Source: Flavobacterium luteum (GTDB lineage Bacteria; Bacteroidota; Bacteroidia; Flavobacteriales; Flavobacteriaceae). Taken from it: DNA of 64,000 nucleotides. The DNA lies in contig NZ_WAEM01000001.1 in NCBI RefSeq assembly GCF_008806775.1, positions 248,001-312,000 on the forward strand. Reading direction: 5' to 3'. Positions within the stretch are counted from its first letter, which is position 1, and each line of letters begins with the position of its first letter. Shown here in pieces: positions 27,524-35,546 of the stretch. Made by a program: the position numbers and the translations under genes. The notes below the pieces were generated by a model. The model worked only from the letters and a program-made list of their open reading frames with translations. It had not been told where the DNA came from and searched no databases.

Positions 27524-27962
27524 TTAAACATCCAAAATTTCATTAGTATTCTGTTCCTGACCATGATAATAGATAAAATCTTCTTTAGTACCATACAAAT
27601 CGAACACTTCGTTTCTTTTAAGCATTGTTGGTTTTTCTGAAACAACCGATTCGTAGGAAGACCACGGATACAAACTCATTTGCTTTACAAAACCGTGATG
27701 AACAGGATTATTATGGATATAAAAAATGAGTTTTTGAAAATAGCTTTCGGTTGCAACATATTTTCGTTGAAAGTTTTTTTCAAACAAACTTCTTGTGCGA
27801 TAATGTCGTTTGTTGATGATTGAGTATAAGCATTAAACAAATGCGAAAACTGTCTTGACGGCTCAATTATCTTTGGTTTTTCGGTGGTATTATACGTCAA
27901 ATTACTTTCATTACTTTCAGATTCACCTTTATTCTCAACAAAATATAAAAATGATTTTTTAA
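27524..27962 (-). pseudogene. REP-associated tyrosine transposase (RAYT), copy A, frameshifted and truncated
   Basis: Homologous to the copy at 28555-29265. Frames MTYNTTEKPKIIEPSRQ and MFEKNFQRKYVATESYF are separated by a 1-nt loss after NAYTQ, and a second loss affects the RIK part (27912-27930). Homology stops abruptly at about 27962 inside the HFH motif, so the N-terminal half is missing. The YIHNNPV catalytic-region motif is kept. Not functional; copy B may once have supplied activity in trans. Confidence 0.85.
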
Positions 27963-28206
27963 CAGGAGGTATAGTGGTTACTGCATCTCTACCGTTATTT
28001 TATACTACAGTCACGCAAAAGATTCTCGGGGGAAGAAGAGCAAATGGTAAAAGGCACTATAGCAGTTACTCATACTTAATGATACGTATACTCCCAACAA
28101 AATCAATTACCACTGAATTTTGAAAACTTTAGTGATAATTGTATAATTCATTTAGAGGAATAGGTTCTAGTTTTGTTCATACAGTAATCCACTAAATTTC
28201 AACCTT

Positions 28207-28467
28207 ATGAAAACAGCCTTTTTAGTTATACTCCTTTTTTTAGGAATAACAATGGCCACAGCGCAAGTAGAAAAGCTAGACGACCATCAAGAAATTATTT
28301 TAGATAAAATAGATCAAGAACCACAGCAACCCTCACAAATTTCTGTAGAACGTGCCTCCAGGATTGAAGCAAAAAGAACACAAGACGAGAAAAAGGCTGA
28401 AAAAAGAGCTAAGAAAATAGCACGAAAACAAGCCAGAGACAAAGCAAAACAACCACCAGTACAATAG
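28207..28467 (+). CDS. Small exported protein with charged C-terminus
   Basis: 86 residues. Signal peptide MKTAFLVILLFLGITMATAQ, then about 65 residues: an acidic stretch, a PQQPSQ linker and a Lys/Arg/Ala-rich helix (KKAEKRAKKIARKQARDK). A TAGTTTTG -7 box lies at 28168-28175. The gene sits between the two broken RAYT copies and their REPs. Probably periplasmic; function unknown. Confidence 0.6.
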   Translation: MKTAFLVILLFLGITMATAQVEKLDDHQEIILDKIDQEPQQPSQISVERASRIEAKRTQDEKKAEKRAKKIARKQARDKAKQPPVQ

Positions 28468-28491
28468 GAGCAGAGGCTTCAAGATAACCCC

Positions 28492-28556
28492 AACCCTCGC
28501 AGGGTTCCAAACTCCAACAACCCAACCCTTGCAGGGTTCCAATCCCTGCAAGGGTT
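28492..28556. repeat. REP half-unit plus full REP hairpin
   Basis: A half unit (AACCCTCGCAGGGTT, 28492-28506) and a complete hairpin at 28524-28556 (AACCCTTGCAGGGTT, CCAA, then TCCCTGCAAGGGTT). The last bases overlap the stop codon of RAYT copy B (28555-28557). Confidence 0.85.
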
Positions 28557-29265
28557 AATACTCAATTAAAACATCCATAATTTCATTTGTATTTTGTTCC
28601 TGACCATGATAATAGATAAAATCTTCTTTAGTACCATACAAATCGAACACTTCGTTTCTTTTAAGCATTGTTGGTTTTTCTGAAACAACCGATTCATAGG
28701 AAGACCACGGATACAAACTCATTTGCTTTACAAAACCGTGATGAACAGGATTGTTATGGATATAAAAAATGAGTTTTCGAAAATAGCTTTCGTTTGCAAC
28801 ATGTTTTCGTTGAAAGTTTTTTTCAAACAAACTTCCTGTGCGATGATGTCGTTTATTGATGGCTTGAGTATAGGCATTAAACAAATGCGAAAACTGCCTT
28901 GACGGTTCAATAACCTTGGGTTTTTCGGTGGTATTATACGTCAAATCACTTTCATTAATTTCAGCTTTATCTTTAATTCTCACCAAAATATGAAATCGCC
29001 ACTAAAGACAAGTTTGTTGCAAACAAACACCAATGATTATAAAGGCGATACCATATGTTACCACTAAAAAATAAAATTTAAACATATGAAAATGATTTTT
29101 TAAAAGGCACCACGCATAAGTATCAGCGATAGGCTCAATATATTTGGCATACAAACGAAGAAAGTGATAGTAATTTTCAGTTTCCAAAAAAACGTCAATT
29201 CCATTATTGCCTCTGTTGTAAATATGGTAGTAATTACCGTGAAGAAGTGCTACTTTTTGTTCCAT
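28555..29265 (-). pseudogene. REP-associated tyrosine transposase (RAYT), copy B, interrupted by a small insertion
   Basis: The N-terminal part (from 29265, GNYYHIYNRGNNG, then the HUH-like LLKNHFHM) and the C-terminal part (28555-28986, SLFEKNFQRKH and YIHNNPVHHGF) belong to one Y1-type HUH transposase of the IS200-like class. Between them lies an 88-bp insertion with an in-frame stop (end of QQTCL). Without it the reading NHFH-ILVRIKD would be continuous. The gene was functional until the insertion; REP hairpins abut its 3' end. Confidence 0.85.
28996..29083. mobile_element. 88-bp insertion with 8-bp flanking repeats in RAYT copy B
   Basis: Direct repeats ATATGAAA at 28988-28995 and 29084-29091 flank an 88-bp segment absent from copy A's corresponding position. 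Insert plus one repeat is 96 bp, a multiple of three. Inside are two CCACTAAA words and a GTTTGTTGCAAACAAAC near-palindrome. This looks like a non-autonomous element (MITE-like) with target duplication. It encodes nothing. Confidence 0.55.
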
Positions 29266-29376
29266 TAGTTATAGGCGTAAAATAAATTAGGTAGGCAACC
29301 CTTTATGGGTTTATAATGGTAAGGCGTCAAAAAAAAGTAAATTTAATACATTTTAGGATATCCAACAACCTTTCAT

Positions 29377-29442
29377 ACCCTCGCAGGGTTTCAAACTCAA
29401 TAGCCTTAATACCCTCGCAGGGTTTGAAACCCTGCGAGGGTT
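29377..29442. repeat. REP half-unit plus perfect REP hairpin
   Basis: ACCCTCGCAGGGTTT at 29377-29391, and a perfect hairpin at 29411-29442 (ACCCTCGCAGGGTTT, 2-nt centre, then its complement). Same family as the REPs beside both RAYT copies, here upstream of copy B on the minus strand. Confidence 0.85.
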
Positions 29443-29454
29443 GACTATTATCCT

Positions 29455-29480
29455 GTCATGCTGAACTCGTTTCAGCATCT
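29455..29480. repeat. Dispersed repeat GTCATGCTGAACTCGTTTCA
   Basis: A short imperfect palindrome (TGCTGAA..TTTCAGCA) of a type repeated in many Bacteroidota genomes between genes. It directly follows the REP hairpin. 29266-29376 and 29481-29638 otherwise contain no gene I can support. Confidence 0.6.
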
Positions 29481-29638
29481 TTCCTCTCCACTCTCCATCG
29501 AGAGTTTGACTAATAGTAAATTACAATACTCTGAATTCGAATTTCATAACCTTTTAGTTTACAATAATAATACAAATCAATTTTCAAGCATGTAACTCCA
29601 CTTTCCTAGGTTTCCCAATCCAACAAAATTACATTATT

Positions 29639-30082
29639 TTAATCTTCATCTTCACTAGGAGGAATCGCTCCAAGCGGATTAAACAATCCCCAATCATCCC
29701 AAATGTGATTGTTGGTGTCAAAACTGTCCACCCATTCCATAAATAAAACTCTAAATTCGTTAATCTCTTTACGAATTAGTTGAATGTACTGAATGTTTTT
29801 ATAAGCATCATGAAACCGCAATGCACCTACCTGAACATACAAGTGCATGGCATGTTCTCTAATGATGGCAGCATTTTGCATTCTAATGCTGTACAAGTCA
29901 CCGGCTTCGGCACCAGCAATTTTAGCGGGAAGAATCATAGCATCCTCCAGCATCAGATGTTTAGTGCTTTGAATGTACTCATCCTCCTCGGGTAAGGAAG
30001 CTACGATACTCTCTACCAATTGGTACAGTAGTTCAGCTTTTTTATAAATAGGCAATTGGCGGGACTGTTCTAGGCGTGACAT
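29639..30082 (-). CDS. Hypothetical helical-bundle protein
   Basis: 147 residues, mostly amphipathic helices (LPIYKKAELLYQLVESIVASL) and an acidic C-terminal tail. The layout resembles four-helix-bundle (S23/avd-like) proteins of Bacteroidota, but the alignment by eye is not decisive. No signal peptide. A small frameshifted exported-protein gene lies immediately upstream on the same strand. Confidence 0.5.
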   Translation of the reverse strand: MSRLEQSRQLPIYKKAELLYQLVESIVASLPEEDEYIQSTKHLMLEDAMILPAKIAGAEAGDLYSIRMQNAAIIREHAMHLYVQVGALRFHDAYKNIQYIQLIRKEINEFRVLFMEWVDSFDTNNHIWDDWGLFNPLGAIPPSEDED

Positions 30083-30092
30083 AGTTAGAGAT

Positions 30093-30262
30093 TTAGTTTT
30101 CTTTCACCACAATTTCAGTAGGACTATTTATAATAATTTCAGGTTTGTCATTGTAAAGAATTTTACCACTCACACGTATTCTAAAGTCACATTTTGAGCC
30201 CGCAGGCCATAGCAAGTAAACACAACAAGACAGAACGTAACAATCGTTTTTATTAAGCGCAT
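30093..30262 (-). pseudogene. Frameshifted small secreted protein
   Basis: From ATG 30262 one frame gives a textbook signal peptide (MRLIKTIVTFCLVVFTCYGL, then RAQ), which ends in a stop after about 30 residues. The rest of the segment reads on in the -1/+1 frame to KPEIIINSPTEIVVKEN and a stop at 30093. One frameshift near YVSG/RVSG explains both. Without it the product would have about 56 residues. It is either a decayed gene, a sequencing error or a 31-residue peptide. Confidence 0.5.
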
Positions 30263-30546
30263 CACGGTGGTATTTAGGAATGTAAAAGTAAAGATAGTAA
30301 TTTTATTTGGTATGATTATTTTCAAAAGCAAACACAAACGCTAATCTACCTCCGACCACAATACTATCAATTAGATTTCGTTAACGAGTTGAATACCCCA
30401 GCTAAATGATTTTAATACTCTAAATTTAAGTTAAGACAGAAAGCAATGTACTGTGTTTTTTAGATATTTAAAGTTGATAATTTTAATCATACTTGCGTTA
30501 ACCCTTTTTTTTATTTAATTTTACCATTATTAAAAACTTTACCAAA

Positions 30547-30777
30547 ATGACAAAAGTTACAGCAAAGTTTACAGGTGAGAACAAGGACTTAGAAATGTTT
30601 TTAAATTGCGGTGTTACGGATTACAGTTCTAAATTTTTAGGCATTAATAATTTACATATCCAATGGAATATTGATGAAGATAATCAACAAAAAGCTATTG
30701 AAACATGTATGCTATTGGTAAACACATATCAAATGGAATTATGGAACGTAGAATTTAAAGACTTTACTTCTAACTAA
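30547..30777 (+). CDS. Hypothetical small protein
   Basis: 76 residues, no signal or membrane segment, mixed alpha/beta (MTKVTAKFTGENKDLEMFLN, then NLHIQWNIDED). No family recognised. It ends 8 nt inside the stop of the convergent methyltransferase gene (30770). 30263-30546 holds only AT-rich sequence and its presumed promoter. Confidence 0.55.
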   Translation: MTKVTAKFTGENKDLEMFLNCGVTDYSSKFLGINNLHIQWNIDEDNQQKAIETCMLLVNTYQMELWNVEFKDFTSN

Positions 30778-31657
30778 TTTTAAACTCCAAATCTGGATAA
30801 TATTCCTCTTTCGGCTCTAGTGCCAAAAACAAACTCATCTCTTTCTTATTGTTGAATCCATTAATCTTTTGTCTGTAATTTTCGGCAATAGTTGGATTTT
30901 CTATTTCTAGTTTTCTATTCTTACTGATTTCTAAAAACTCACTTTCCATATCAATCCCTAAATAGCGTCGATTAGCTAAATTGGCTGCAATTCCTGTTGT
31001 GGAACTTCCTGCAAATGGGTCTAATATCCATGCGCCAGGTTTGGTTGATGCTAAAATAATACGAGTTAAAACTGACAAAGGTTTTTGAGTTGGGTGTTTG
31101 CCACATGACTTTTCCCATTTGGCAATCGCTGGCAATTTCCAAACATCTTTCATTTGTTTATCGCCGTTGAGTTGTTTCATTAACTCATAATTATAGTAAT
31201 GCGGAACCTTTTCTTTTTTGCGCGCCCAAATGATTAACTCAGCAGAATGAGTAAAGAAGCGACAAGAAAAATTAGGTGGTGGATTGTTCTTTTCCCAAGT
31301 GATGACATTTAAGATTTTGAAATCTAATTCTTGTAATAATTGACCAACAGAAAAAATATTGTGATAGGTGCCACTTATCCAAATGGTGCCGTTGTCTTTT
31401 AGTTTGTCTCGAACAAGTTTGAGCCAATTACGGTTAAAATCATTTATAAAATCAAATCCTTCTGATTTGTCCCATTTACCTTTGTTGACGGAAACGATTT
31501 GACCACTTTGAATGGATAAACCATTATTAGAAAGGAAATAAGGAGGATCTGCAAAGACCATATCAAACTTATGTTCAAATTGTGGCAAGATCTCCATCGT
31601 GTCACCTTGTAACAAGTAGAAGTTTTTGTCTTTGGATTTAAAATAAGGTTTTATCAT
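30770..31657 (-). CDS. DNA adenine-N6 methyltransferase, beta class (DpnA-like)
   Basis: 295 residues. Motif IV is near the N-terminus (FADPPYFLSNNG, DPPY about 37-40) and the SAM-binding motif I (DPFAGSSTTG) near residue 215, so the motif order is that of the beta class. Target recognition lies between. The text GLSIQSGQIVSVNKGKWD is shared with DpnA/HinfI-like enzymes. It starts inside the 3' end of the 86-residue gene (4-nt overlap). With the Dam-like enzyme at 34436 it makes a two-methyltransferase set as in DpnII-type systems. Confidence 0.92.
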   Translation of the reverse strand: MIKPYFKSKDKNFYLLQGDTMEILPQFEHKFDMVFADPPYFLSNNGLSIQSGQIVSVNKGKWDKSEGFDFINDFNRNWLKLVRDKLKDNGTIWISGTYHNIFSVGQLLQELDFKILNVITWEKNNPPPNFSCRFFTHSAELIIWARKKEKVPHYYNYELMKQLNGDKQMKDVWKLPAIAKWEKSCGKHPTQKPLSVLTRIILASTKPGAWILDPFAGSSTTGIAANLANRRYLGIDMESEFLEISKNRKLEIENPTIAENYRQKINGFNNKKEMSLFLALEPKEEYYPDLEFKIS

Positions 31658-31914
31658 TCTTCTAACATATCAGCTAAAAAGTATAACAATTTACCTAAAT
31701 TGTGGTCTCCTTTGGCAAAGCCATATTTTTCACAATCATCTGGAATTAAAACTGTTTTGTCTTTTAGATGTTTATCTACTGCAATAATACGCAAAGTATC
31801 AACTAAAGCTTGCATTTTTTCATGTTTCTTAATTTTAGTATTTATAATTTCTCCTTTCTTGTTAGATTTAGAAGATACAATTTTAATTTTTTTGATTTTG
31901 ATAATTGGTTCCAT
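31654..31914 (-). CDS. Small protein coupled to the methyltransferase
   Basis: 86 residues: a basic N-terminal half (KIKKIKIVSSKSNKKGE) and a C-terminal half ending GKLLYFLADMLEE. No known domain. Its stop overlaps the methyltransferase start by 4 nt (ATGA-type coupling), and its promoter region (31915-32010) is shared with the divergent C-protein gene. It may be a specificity or stability partner, but that is inference. Confidence 0.6.
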   Translation of the reverse strand: MEPIIKIKKIKIVSSKSNKKGEIINTKIKKHEKMQALVDTLRIIAVDKHLKDKTVLIPDDCEKYGFAKGDHNLGKLLYFLADMLEE

Positions 31915-31960
31915 ATTGTGTCTTTTTAACTGATCAAATATAAAGAAAATAATTAAATAT

Positions 31961-31977
31961 CACACTTATTGTGTGTG
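31961..31977. promoter_or_regulatory. C-box-like palindrome CACACttattGTGTGTG
   Basis: Inverted repeat CACAC-N5-GTGTG between the divergent methyltransferase operon and the HTH gene, about 34 nt upstream of the HTH start. Controller proteins of restriction-modification systems bind such dyads to time expression. It is the only strong dyad in this 96-nt gap. Confidence 0.6.
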
Positions 31978-32010
31978 GTTTATTTGGATTTAATAGATCA
32001 AATTTGGTAA

Positions 32011-32226
32011 ATGAAAGAAGAAGTATTAATAAAGTTTGGAAATAAGATTCGAGAACTACGAACCAACCAAAATTTATCTCAAGAAGCACTTGCTGAAAAA
32101 AGCGGTTTACATCGAAACTACATTGGGATGGTGGAGCGAGGTGAAAGGAATCCTGCTTTAATTAATATTGATAAAATGGCTTTAGCTTTAAATGTAGAAT
32201 TATTTGAATTACTAAACTTTAAATAA
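32011..32226 (+). CDS. Controller-like XRE-family HTH protein
   Basis: 71 residues, a single Cro/C1-type helix-turn-helix ([20 protein letters not shown], then [18 protein letters not shown]). The size is that of restriction-modification C proteins. Its stop overlaps the nuclease start by 1 nt, so both are translated from one message, and a C-box-like dyad precedes it. It probably delays nuclease expression until the host DNA is methylated. Confidence 0.88.
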   Translation: MKEEVLIKFGNKIRELRTNQNLSQEALAEKSGLHRNYIGMVERGERNPALINIDKMALALNVELFELLNFK

Positions 32227-32744
32227 TGGCAAAGAAACCCAATACAGTAGGTGGCGGAGCAAAAACTAATCACAATGGATTGCATTTTGAAGGTAGAACA
32301 GATCTTTTAAAAGCTTTAAATGTTCATCCAGATTTTACTGTAATGGGAAATCAAGTTTTTAGAGATGGTACAATTGTAGCCTATTATTTTGAAAAACATA
32401 ATTTGTATAATGGGTTTTTGAAACCAGCTGGGGTCGATTATAAAAAAATACTTTCAAAGAAATTGTTACCTGACGGAGCTCTTTTAGTTGGTAATACAAT
32501 ATATATAATTGAAAAAAAATATCAAGCTGGTTCTGGCTCTGTTGATGAGAAACTACAAACTTGTGACTTCAAAAGAAAACAATATATAAAACTATTTGCA
32601 TCTCTTGATATTAAAGTTGAGTATTATTATGTGCTAAATGATTGGTTTAACAAACTAGAGTATGATGATGTATTTGAATATATTCAAAGTGTCGGATGTA
32701 AATATTTTATTGAAGAATTACCGTTTAACGAAATAGGATTGTAG
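32226..32744 (+). CDS. PD-(D/E)XK nuclease, type II restriction enzyme
   Basis: 172 residues. The N-terminal GGGAKTNHNGLHFEGRTDLL is shared by many small type II endonucleases. The catalytic core is P82-D83-(12)-E96-K97-K98 (KKLLPDGALL and YIIEKKYQ), followed by a helix with QTCDFKRKQY. Cognate to the adjacent adenine methyltransferases. DpnII-type nucleases are longer, so the target (GATC or other) is not fixed by the sequence. Confidence 0.8.
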   Translation: MAKKPNTVGGGAKTNHNGLHFEGRTDLLKALNVHPDFTVMGNQVFRDGTIVAYYFEKHNLYNGFLKPAGVDYKKILSKKLLPDGALLVGNTIYIIEKKYQAGSGSVDEKLQTCDFKRKQYIKLFASLDIKVEYYYVLNDWFNKLEYDDVFEYIQSVGCKYFIEELPFNEIGL

Positions 32745-33284
32745 ATGAAGACTTTTTTTTCTAGAATTTATAGTTCATTTGTAACCTGTGATTGGTATCA
32801 ATCAATTAAAAAAAACAAATGGTTTTTTGTTACTTGGTTTGCCCTAACACTGATACTAGGACTAATTGGAGTTTGGTTACCCATTATTAATGATTTGTCA
32901 AATGAGAATCAAGTAATTATTGGTAAAATATTGATAAATGGTAGTTTATCTACATATTCAATTGTGATTTTAATAGATGGAGTAATTAATGTTATTTCTA
33001 CTCCAAAATTTAAAAAAAGTAATTTTCTAATCGCTTTGATTGTAATAACTTTTCTAATATTGATTTTTAATATATTTTTTTATACAAAAATAATAGATAA
33101 GGTTGAGACTCGATTTATAAAATACATGACATTTTGTCTAGGATTAATCTCAACATTTATTGCAATTTATATGTACAAGTATAAAAAAATTGATCCTGAA
33201 GAAGGTGCAGATGCTGTTATTGATTATGATAATGAAAGAGTTATAGAAAGTTCTAAAAATGAAACTGAAAATCCAATTTTATGA
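32745..33284 (+). CDS. Four-helix membrane protein in the restriction/DGQHR locus
   Basis: 179 residues with four predicted membrane helices (WFFVTWFALTLILGLIGVWL; YSIVILIDGVINVI; FLIALIVITFLILIFNIFF; MTFCLGLISTFIAIYMY) and a charged C-terminal tail. No catalytic signature. It starts 1 nt after the nuclease stop and overlaps the DGQHR gene by 4 nt, so the three form one operon. Such small membrane proteins beside DGQHR/DndB proteins are often part of defence modules as effectors; here this is an inference. Confidence 0.65.
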   Translation: MKTFFSRIYSSFVTCDWYQSIKKNKWFFVTWFALTLILGLIGVWLPIINDLSNENQVIIGKILINGSLSTYSIVILIDGVINVISTPKFKKSNFLIALIVITFLILIFNIFFYTKIIDKVETRFIKYMTFCLGLISTFIAIYMYKYKKIDPEEGADAVIDYDNERVIESSKNETENPIL

Positions 33285-34435
33285 TTATGATGAAGAAATA
33301 TAAATATAGTTATGTTGAATTTGAACAACCAATAGGTTCATTCTTTCTAACAACAGTAGCAGCTAAAGATCTGTTGAAATTTTATGAAATAACTAGAAGA
33401 CAGTATATTGATGACCAAGCAGATGGAACACAAAGAAATTATGGATCTAGAATTAAAGACATTGCAAATTACTGTAAAACTTTAGATGCTGCATTCCCAA
33501 CTTCAATAATCTTGGCATTAAAAAAAGATGGTTATGTTTTAGATAAAGAAAATTCCATTATTGAAATATCTGATAAAGCAGAGATAATAGATGGTCAACA
33601 TAGAATTCTAGGGTTAGAGTTAGCAAAAGAAAAGTTTGGGGATTTAATTGAAGAGAAATTTACTTTTCCATGTGTATTTCTTTTGGAACCAACTGATCCA
33701 CAAAAAGCCTTTGTTTTTGCAACTATAAATGGTAAACAAACAAAAGTGAATAAATCCTTAGTGTATGATTTATTTGGAACTTCAGAAAGAAAAGATCCGT
33801 ATAACATTCTCCATATATTAGCTAGAACTTTGAATTTCACAAGTGATTCTCCTTTTTATCAGAAATTAAAAATGCTTGGGAAGAAATCTGACGATTTAAA
33901 AACTGAAAGCCTTACACAAGGTACCTTTGTTGATACTTTAGTGAGTAAAATTTCTAAAGATCCACTCACTGATAGAGATTTTATTAAAAGAGGTCAAATG
34001 GAAATGATTTCTAAAAACAAAGACCTCGTTTTTCAAGATTATATGTTACAGAGCAAAGGAGAGCTATTAGTTCCATTATTTAAAAACATTTTTAATGCAG
34101 TTAAAAACGTTTGGCCTAATGAATGGGAAATTCATGATACATATATTTTATCCAAAACAACAGGATATATAGGAATTATGAAAGGAATAGACCAATTTAT
34201 CAAATATGGTAGAACAAATGGTGTCTTAACCGAAAAATATTTTGAATTTATTTTTTCAAAATTAAAAACAATAATGGTTGATAAAAAATTGAAATTTATA
34301 AGTGATGATTTTCCTCCAGGAGGAAAGGGAGAAAATAAATTAAGAGATTTAATGATTGAAGTGTATAATGATAACTTTCCAATTGAACAATTAAAGTTAG
34401 ATGAATTGAAAATAGTTAAAACTAAAAATGTTTAA
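33281..34435 (+). CDS. DGQHR-domain (DndB-like) protein
   Basis: 384 residues. The name-giving DGQHR (residues about 104-108) is in KAEIIDGQHRILGLELA, with flanking ATINGKQTKVNKSLVYDLFG. Related proteins include DndB of the phosphorothioate DNA-modification system and other DGQHR proteins in defence islands. It follows the membrane protein with a 4-nt overlap. No dnd or ssp genes are in the window, so it belongs to another system, probably with the small membrane protein. Confidence 0.82.
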   Translation: MIMMKKYKYSYVEFEQPIGSFFLTTVAAKDLLKFYEITRRQYIDDQADGTQRNYGSRIKDIANYCKTLDAAFPTSIILALKKDGYVLDKENSIIEISDKAEIIDGQHRILGLELAKEKFGDLIEEKFTFPCVFLLEPTDPQKAFVFATINGKQTKVNKSLVYDLFGTSERKDPYNILHILARTLNFTSDSPFYQKLKMLGKKSDDLKTESLTQGTFVDTLVSKISKDPLTDRDFIKRGQMEMISKNKDLVFQDYMLQSKGELLVPLFKNIFNAVKNVWPNEWEIHDTYILSKTTGYIGIMKGIDQFIKYGRTNGVLTEKYFEFIFSKLKTIMVDKKLKFISDDFPPGGKGENKLRDLMIEVYNDNFPIEQLKLDELKIVKTKNV

Positions 34436-35347
34436 TTAAGCAATTGACAAAGCTTGTTCATAGGCATAATTAGTGATTAATAATTCAGTTAGTTTGCCTC
34501 TTTTATCGCCGTTTGCATTAATGCTTCTTCTGGCATATACTCGGTTTATATTAAATTCTTCATAGATATCATCAAAGAAAGTATCGTTCATATCTTTTCC
34601 TTTTACATCAGAGTTACTTAGCATCCAATAATGACCTAACGTGTCCAATGTTTTACAAAAGTCACGTAATTCAATTTGTTCATTATCACCAAAATTGTCT
34701 TTGGTATAAGTATTAAAACTTGAAGTTTGACTTAAAGGTTTATAAGGTGGGTCAAAATAGAACAAAGCAGGATGTTCGGCATGTTGTAACGTCTCTCTAT
34801 AATCTCCTGTTAGGATTTCAACCCGTTGCAGCACCTTGCTAACTGCCATTATATTTTCGACATCACAAATAGTTTGCTTAGTGGAATCTCCCATTGGTAC
34901 ATTAAAGCCATTGCTTTTATTCACTCGAAACAATCCATTAAAACAAGTCTTGTTTAAAAAAATAACCAAAGCCGCTTGTGTTACAACATCTTTAGAACGT
35001 GTGTTAAAAAGAGCTCTTTGTTCATTATAATAAACTCTTCTTCCTTCAGCATCATTTTCAAAAGAATGAAACTTTTTTTGGAACTTCTGTAAAACCGTAA
35101 TAAGTTTTTTGGGTTGCTCTGCAATAACTTTATAAGTATTAGTTAAGTCTGCATTAATATCATTTATAATAGCCTTTTCCAAATTAGGAAAGTTTTCCAA
35201 AATCCAAAACAAAACGGCTCCACCACCAACAAAAGGTTCAACATAAGTAAACTTTTGTGAAGTAAATTCTCTTGGTAACGCTTTTTCAATGTCATTAATC
35301 AACTGGGTTTTACCACCAGCCCATTTCAAAAAAGGTTTTGCTTGCAT
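34436..35347 (-). CDS. DNA adenine methyltransferase, D12/Dam class (alpha)
   Basis: 303 residues from the preferred ATG (an upstream in-frame ATG at 35422 adds 25 Lys/Asn-rich residues that homologues lack). Motif I KPFLKWAGGKTQL, the FVGGGAVLF loop and motif IV FYFDPPYKP are those of Dam/DpnM enzymes, which methylate adenine in GATC. It converges with the DGQHR gene, whose stop lies 1 nt away. With the beta-class enzyme it may protect GATC-type sites in both strand states. Confidence 0.93.
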   Translation of the reverse strand: MQAKPFLKWAGGKTQLINDIEKALPREFTSQKFTYVEPFVGGGAVLFWILENFPNLEKAIINDINADLTNTYKVIAEQPKKLITVLQKFQKKFHSFENDAEGRRVYYNEQRALFNTRSKDVVTQAALVIFLNKTCFNGLFRVNKSNGFNVPMGDSTKQTICDVENIMAVSKVLQRVEILTGDYRETLQHAEHPALFYFDPPYKPLSQTSSFNTYTKDNFGDNEQIELRDFCKTLDTLGHYWMLSNSDVKGKDMNDTFFDDIYEEFNINRVYARRSINANGDKRGKLTELLITNYAYEQALSIA

Positions 35348-35488
35348 ATACTTGATTGGTTTTTTCAAAAATACTGTTTTATTACTTAAATTTTTATTGT
35401 TTTTATTTCTTTTAATTAACATTTCCTCAAATTAAAATTTCTAGTGGTAATAAGTTGGTTTTTTATAAAATATCAAAGAAACACAATA

Positions 35489-35512
35489 GCCCCCGAAAAC
35501 TTCGAGGGCCAT
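35489..35512 (-). terminator. Hairpin between module-L gene and methyltransferase
   Basis: Imperfect inverted repeat AGCCCCCGAA / TTCGAGGGCC, 35 nt after the stop of the minus-strand gene at 35547. It is GC-rich in an AT-rich gap, with only a weak T tail on the minus strand. The rest of 35423-35546 looks empty. Confidence 0.4.
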
Positions 35513-35546
35513 AGCACAGTAGGAACTAATAGTAGTAGGGGCAAAG

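Noticed and set aside
27482..29442. CRISPR array
   Set aside because: The repeats are palindromic REP units with uneven spacing and no cas genes; they belong to the RAYT family.
33281..34435. Complete DndABCDE phosphorothioation locus
   Set aside because: Only the DGQHR protein is present; no dndC/D/E-like genes are nearby.
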